Of a DNA stretch of 64,000 nt, positions 60,682 to 64,000 are shown one piece after another. The stretch comes from Kibdelosporangium philippinense (lineage in GTDB: Bacteria; Actinomycetota; Actinomycetes; Mycobacteriales; Pseudonocardiaceae). The DNA lies in the NCBI RefSeq assembly GCF_021390435.2, contig NZ_JAJVCN010000002.1, positions 682,001 to 746,000 on the forward strand, given 5' to 3'. The first letter of the stretch is position 1. Each line of letters opens with the position of its first letter. The notes beneath the pieces were generated by a model. That model made no database searches. It was not told the DNA's origin and worked only from the letters and a program-made list of their open reading frames with translations. A program made the position numbers and the translations under genes.

Positions 60682-60761
60682 CCCAGCTCACTTTAGGCAC
60701 ACCAGGCGCCCTTTTGTGCGTCTTTACGAGTAGATGGACGATGCGATAGACGGAGGTAGCC

Positions 60762-61940
60762 GTGCGGGCAGGACGAAGAACGGTCATCGGTGCGTTCCTG
60801 CTCTCGGCCGTAGTCGTCGTAGCCGGTTGTTCCACCACGGAGGCTGGCAACCCGAACGCCGTTGGCGAGGCTCCCGGAGACGGTGAGACACGCCCAGTGG
60901 CCAAGATCGTCGCCGACCCGGCTGGCGAGGCCAAGGACGTCGAGGTCGCCAAGCCCATCAAGTTCTCCGTCACCGACGGCACGCTCACCGAGGCCACGGT
61001 GACCAACGCCGAAGGCAAGGCGCTCAAGGGCGAGATCTCGGCGGACAAGCTGAGCTGGACCAACACCGACAAACCCGGCTACGGCAAGACGTACAACTAC
61101 GTCGCGAAGGCCAAGGGCACCGACAACAAGGACGTCGAGCTCAAGGGCAGCTTCACCACGATGACCCCGGCCAAGCAGGTCCGCGCGACGCTCAACCCGG
61201 TCGACAACGCCACGGTCGGCGTCGGCATGCCGATCAGCGTGAAGTTCGATAGCGCGCCGCAGGACAAGGCCGCGGCCGAGAAGGCGCTCAAGGTCGAGAC
61301 CTCACCGAAGACGAACATCGAAGGCTCGTGGGCGTGGATCTCCGCGACCCAGGTCGACTACCGGCCGAAGGAGTACTGGCCGGCCAACACCCAGGTCAAG
61401 GTCACGGCGTCGCTCTACGGCGTGAACTACGGCAACGGGCACGGCCGCGCGGACGTCACCAGCAAGTTCAAGATCGGCCGCAACCAGGTGCTCAAGGTCA
61501 ACACCCCGGACCACAACCTCAAGGTCTACCGGGACGGCAACCTGGTCAACACGTACCCGTCGAGCAACGGCAAGGACGACGACCCGAACCTCAACACGCC
61601 GAACGGCACGGTCATCGTGATGGCCAAGGAAGAGGTCGGCGACTTCTCCAACCCGCGCTACGGCTACACCAACGTCAAGAAGAAGTGGGCCGTGCGGATC
61701 TCCAACCACGGCGAGTTCATCCACGAGAACGAGGAGAACCGGGCCAACATCGGCAAGAACAACACGTCGCACGGCTGCGTGAACCTCTTCGAGAACGACG
61801 CGAAGGCCGTTTTCGACGCCGTCCTGATCGGTGACCCGGTCGAGGTCACCGGATCGAAGGCAAACTTCCCCACGACATCGGACGTCAATGATTGGCTGTT
61901 CTCGTGGGACAAGTGGAAGAGCATGTCAGCGATCAAGTAA
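60762..61940 (+). CDS. Lipoprotein L,D-transpeptidase (LprQ/Ldt type)
   Basis: A 392-aa lipoprotein with lipobox VVAGC (C23). Two Ig-like domains (about 60-165 and 170-265) precede the YkuD catalytic domain. The catalytic residues are C339 and H337 in SHGCVNLF, with H321 in FIHENEENR. It would form 3-3 peptidoglycan crosslinks. GGAGG lies 6 nt before GTG 60762. It follows murB as in Rv0482-Rv0483. Confidence 0.92.
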   Translation: MRAGRRTVIGAFLLSAVVVVAGCSTTEAGNPNAVGEAPGDGETRPVAKIVADPAGEAKDVEVAKPIKFSVTDGTLTEATVTNAEGKALKGEISADKLSWTNTDKPGYGKTYNYVAKAKGTDNKDVELKGSFTTMTPAKQVRATLNPVDNATVGVGMPISVKFDSAPQDKAAAEKALKVETSPKTNIEGSWAWISATQVDYRPKEYWPANTQVKVTASLYGVNYGNGHGRADVTSKFKIGRNQVLKVNTPDHNLKVYRDGNLVNTYPSSNGKDDDPNLNTPNGTVIVMAKEEVGDFSNPRYGYTNVKKKWAVRISNHGEFIHENEENRANIGKNNTSHGCVNLFENDAKAVFDAVLIGDPVEVTGSKANFPTTSDVNDWLFSWDKWKSMSAIK

Positions 61941-62770
61941 CCCTGCACCAGGTCGTCGGGGGTAACGGGATTCGCCTCGCGGTCCGGACAGCCGGGCCGC
62001 CTGGCGCGCCCGCGATCGTCCTGCTGCACGGCTGGGCCCAGTCCAGCGCCGCCTGGTCGGCTCAGCTGGCCGACTCGACGCTGACGTCGAAGTATCGCCT
62101 TGCCGCCCCTGACCTGCGTGGACACGGATATTCGGACGTCGCCGACCCGGACGGCGGCTATTCGGACCCGGAAGCGTGGGCCGACGATGTCGCCGCCGTG
62201 ATCGACCTGGTCGGCAAGCCGGTCGTGCTGGTCGGCTGGTCCTACGGCGGCGCCGTGATCACCGACTACCTGCGGTCGTTCGGCGACCAGGACCTGGCCG
62301 GGCTGGTGTTCGCCTCAGCGGCCGTCGAGGTCGGCCGCGACCGGCCAGGCGCCGGACCAGGCACGGCGATGCGTGCGGTGGTGCCGTACGTGAACCTCGA
62401 AGACCTCGACATGGCCGCTCGGGGTTTCACCGAGTTCGTGCGGGGCATGTCTGAAACACACCTGCCTGGTGAGGTGAGCCAGCGAATCGTCGGCGACGCC
62501 CTGCGGGTGCCATGGGAGGTCCGGCGAGCCATGTTCCGGCGGGATTTCGACAGCTCAGCGGTACTGCAGCTGGTTACTGTGCCGACCTTGGTCGCGCACG
62601 GTCAGTTGGACGCGGTAGTCAATCCCGCTGTGGCGGAGTACACAGTCGGGAAGATTCCAGGGGCCGAACTGCGTTGGTTTTCCAAGACCGGGCATATGCC
62701 CTTCGCCGAACGGACCGAGGAGTTCGACGGGATGTTGCTGGAGTTCGCCGACCGAGTCATGGGGGCATGA
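61913..62770 (+). CDS. Alpha/beta-hydrolase fold protein
   Basis: A 285-aa hydrolase: oxyanion IVLLHGWAQSSAAW, APDLRGHGYSD, nucleophile GWSYGGAV, acid region LVAHGQLDAVVNP and terminal KTGHMPFAE with the catalytic histidine. It resembles haloperoxidase/esterase-type hydrolases. The start is uncertain (GTG 61913; GTG 61904 or TTG 61892 possible), since it overlaps the L,D-transpeptidase end. It is adjacent to mshA. Confidence 0.85.
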   Translation: MEEHVSDQVTLHQVVGGNGIRLAVRTAGPPGAPAIVLLHGWAQSSAAWSAQLADSTLTSKYRLAAPDLRGHGYSDVADPDGGYSDPEAWADDVAAVIDLVGKPVVLVGWSYGGAVITDYLRSFGDQDLAGLVFASAAVEVGRDRPGAGPGTAMRAVVPYVNLEDLDMAARGFTEFVRGMSETHLPGEVSQRIVGDALRVPWEVRRAMFRRDFDSSAVLQLVTVPTLVAHGQLDAVVNPAVAEYTVGKIPGAELRWFSKTGHMPFAERTEEFDGMLLEFADRVMGA

Positions 62771-62773
62771 AGA

Positions 62774-64000
62774 GTGACTCGTTGGCTTCGGCCACCACGC
62801 CGCGTGGCGCTGCTGTCGGTGCACACGTCACCGCTCGAGCAGCCTGGGACGGGCGACGCGGGTGGAATGAACGTGTACATCGCCCAGACCGCGACCCGGA
62901 TGGCCGAGCGTGGGATCGAAGTCGAGGTCTTCACCCGGGCTACCTCGTCCGAGTTACCCCCGGTGGCGGAATTGGCGCCAGGGGTCTTGGTCCGGCACGT
63001 GCACGCTGGCCCGTACGAGCCGCTCGACCGCAGCGAACTACCCGCGCAGTTGTGCGCCTTCACCGCGGGTGTCTTGCAGACCGAGGCGAACAACGAACCT
63101 GGCTTCTACGACCTCGTGCACTCGCATTACTGGCTGTCCGGCCAGGTCGGCTGGCTGGCACGGGACCGCTGGGGAGTCCCGCTCGTGCACACCGCGCACA
63201 CCTTGGCGCGCGTGAAGAACGCCGCGCTTGCCGAGGGCGACACTCCTGAGCCGCGGACGCGTGAGATCGGTGAGCAGCAAGTCGTCGACCAGGCCGACAG
63301 CCTGGTGGCCAACACCGAGATGGAAGCAAACGACCTGATCTGCCAGTACGACGCCGACCCGGCCAAGGTCAGCACGGTCTCGCCCGGCGTCGACCTGCGG
63401 CAGTTCACGCCCGGCTCGCAGCGCGACGCCCGGGCCGCGTTGGGCCTCCCACGCGATGCCACGATTTTCGCTTTTGTCGGGCGGATTCAGCCGTTGAAGG
63501 CGCCGGATGTGCTGTTGCACGCGGCCGCCGAACTGCTGGCGCAGTGCCGGGTCGACCGGTCGAAGCTGGTCGTCCTGATCGTCGGTGGCCCTTCGGGGAC
63601 TGGTCTTGAGCAGCCGCGCGCGTTGCAGGATTTGGCTGTACGGCTGGGAATTGAGGACTTGGTCCGGTTCATGCCACCCTTGCCAGGGCCCGCGCTTGCG
63701 AAGGTCTACCGTGCCGCGGACGCGATCGCGGTGCCTAGTCATAACGAGTCGTTCGGGCTCGTTGCCATCGAGGCTCAGGCCTGCGGCACGCCGGTCGTCG
63801 CGACCGATGTGGGCGGCTTGCGGGTCGCGGTGAACGACGGCGTTTCCGGACTGCTCGTGCCGGGGCATTCGTCGGTTGATTGGGCGCACGCATTGGCTCG
63901 ATCCGCGGAGTCGCGCGAGAAGTTGTCTGTTGGCGCGCGTAATCACGCCAGGGCTTTCTCGTGGGACCACACCACCGATGAGCTGATCGGTGCGTACATG
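62774..64000 (+). CDS. mshA: D-inositol-3-phosphate glycosyltransferase (partial, cut by window end)
   Basis: First step of mycothiol synthesis: GlcNAc transfer from UDP-GlcNAc to myo-inositol-3-phosphate. The reading frame begins at GTG 62774 (GGGGG 8 nt upstream) and is open to the last base, giving 409 residues. Motifs include SVHTSPLEQPGTGDAGGMNV, FYDLVHSHYWLSGQVGWLA, FAFVGRIQPLKAPDVLLHAA, and the E-x7-E region ESFGLVAIEAQACGTPVVA. The remaining 10-40 residues lie outside the window. Confidence 0.93.
   Translation, partial: MTRWLRPPRRVALLSVHTSPLEQPGTGDAGGMNVYIAQTATRMAERGIEVEVFTRATSSELPPVAELAPGVLVRHVHAGPYEPLDRSELPAQLCAFTAGVLQTEANNEPGFYDLVHSHYWLSGQVGWLARDRWGVPLVHTAHTLARVKNAALAEGDTPEPRTREIGEQQVVDQADSLVANTEMEANDLICQYDADPAKVSTVSPGVDLRQFTPGSQRDARAALGLPRDATIFAFVGRIQPLKAPDVLLHAAAELLAQCRVDRSKLVVLIVGGPSGTGLEQPRALQDLAVRLGIEDLVRFMPPLPGPALAKVYRAADAIAVPSHNESFGLVAIEAQACGTPVVATDVGGLRVAVNDGVSGLLVPGHSSVDWAHALARSAESREKLSVGARNHARAFSWDHTTDELIGAYM

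Overview
The window is high-GC DNA from a mycothiol-producing actinomycete, most likely of the Pseudonocardiales (Amycolatopsis, Kibdelosporangium or Lentzea type). The evidence is: mshA at the right end; a mycothiol-dependent maleylpyruvate-isomerase-family enzyme; a right-hand gene order like Mycobacterium tuberculosis Rv0474-Rv0486 (XRE regulator, HBHA, DUF2516, DUF2505, murB, lipoprotein L,D-transpeptidase, mshA); many GTG/TTG starts; and repeated leaderless starts. I saw no tRNA, rRNA, CRISPR array, IS element or prophage.

Layout. (1) About 0.2-26 kb is a Wzx/Wzy-type surface polysaccharide locus. It holds the initiating phosphoglycosyltransferase, several GT1/GT2/GT4 glycosyltransferases, a GT-C glycosyltransferase, Wzx flippase, Wzy polymerase, Wzz-like chain-length protein, UDP-sugar 6-dehydrogenase, a FemAB-like acyltransferase, a polysaccharide deacetylase, and secreted DMFA2/DUF4082, DUF11 and GH18 proteins. 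(2) 26-29 kb has a DMT transporter, a leaderless HTH/Clp-N pair behind twin operators, and a repeat-rich secreted protein. (3) 29.2-34 kb is the most unusual part: an intracellular S8 subtilisin, a 663-bp structured non-coding stretch (hairpins, a terminator, a pyrimidine-rich tract, a possible G-quadruplex that includes the ribosome-binding site), then a sigma factor with an extra C-terminal domain translationally coupled to a TPR-CHAT (caspase-like) protease. (4) 34-47.5 kb carries metabolic and regulatory operons: a DapC-like aminotransferase, DUF445, PadR-ABC exporter (the permease N-terminus looks frameshifted at a T6 run), acetyltransferase/PhyH, MarR-monooxygenase, DUF3224, and 3-hydroxybutyrate dehydrogenase/MHS transporter/PucR. 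(5) 47.5-64 kb holds a zinc-ribbon pair and then the conserved cell-envelope and mycothiol block, with an ECF sigma/membrane protein operon, a LOG-family protein, a FAH-family hydrolase and purU inside it.

A genome-wide feature shows in the 3' ends. Of eleven convergent gene pairs, six overlap by 4-84 bp. Four of the others are separated by copies of one roughly 46-bp palindrome built on CTCGTGAGTGGTTA, and the remaining pair by an unrelated long inverted repeat. The palindrome therefore probably acts as a bidirectional terminator, and in three copies it also supplies a flanking gene's stop codon.

All functions are assigned from motifs and remembered family features; nothing was searched or computed.
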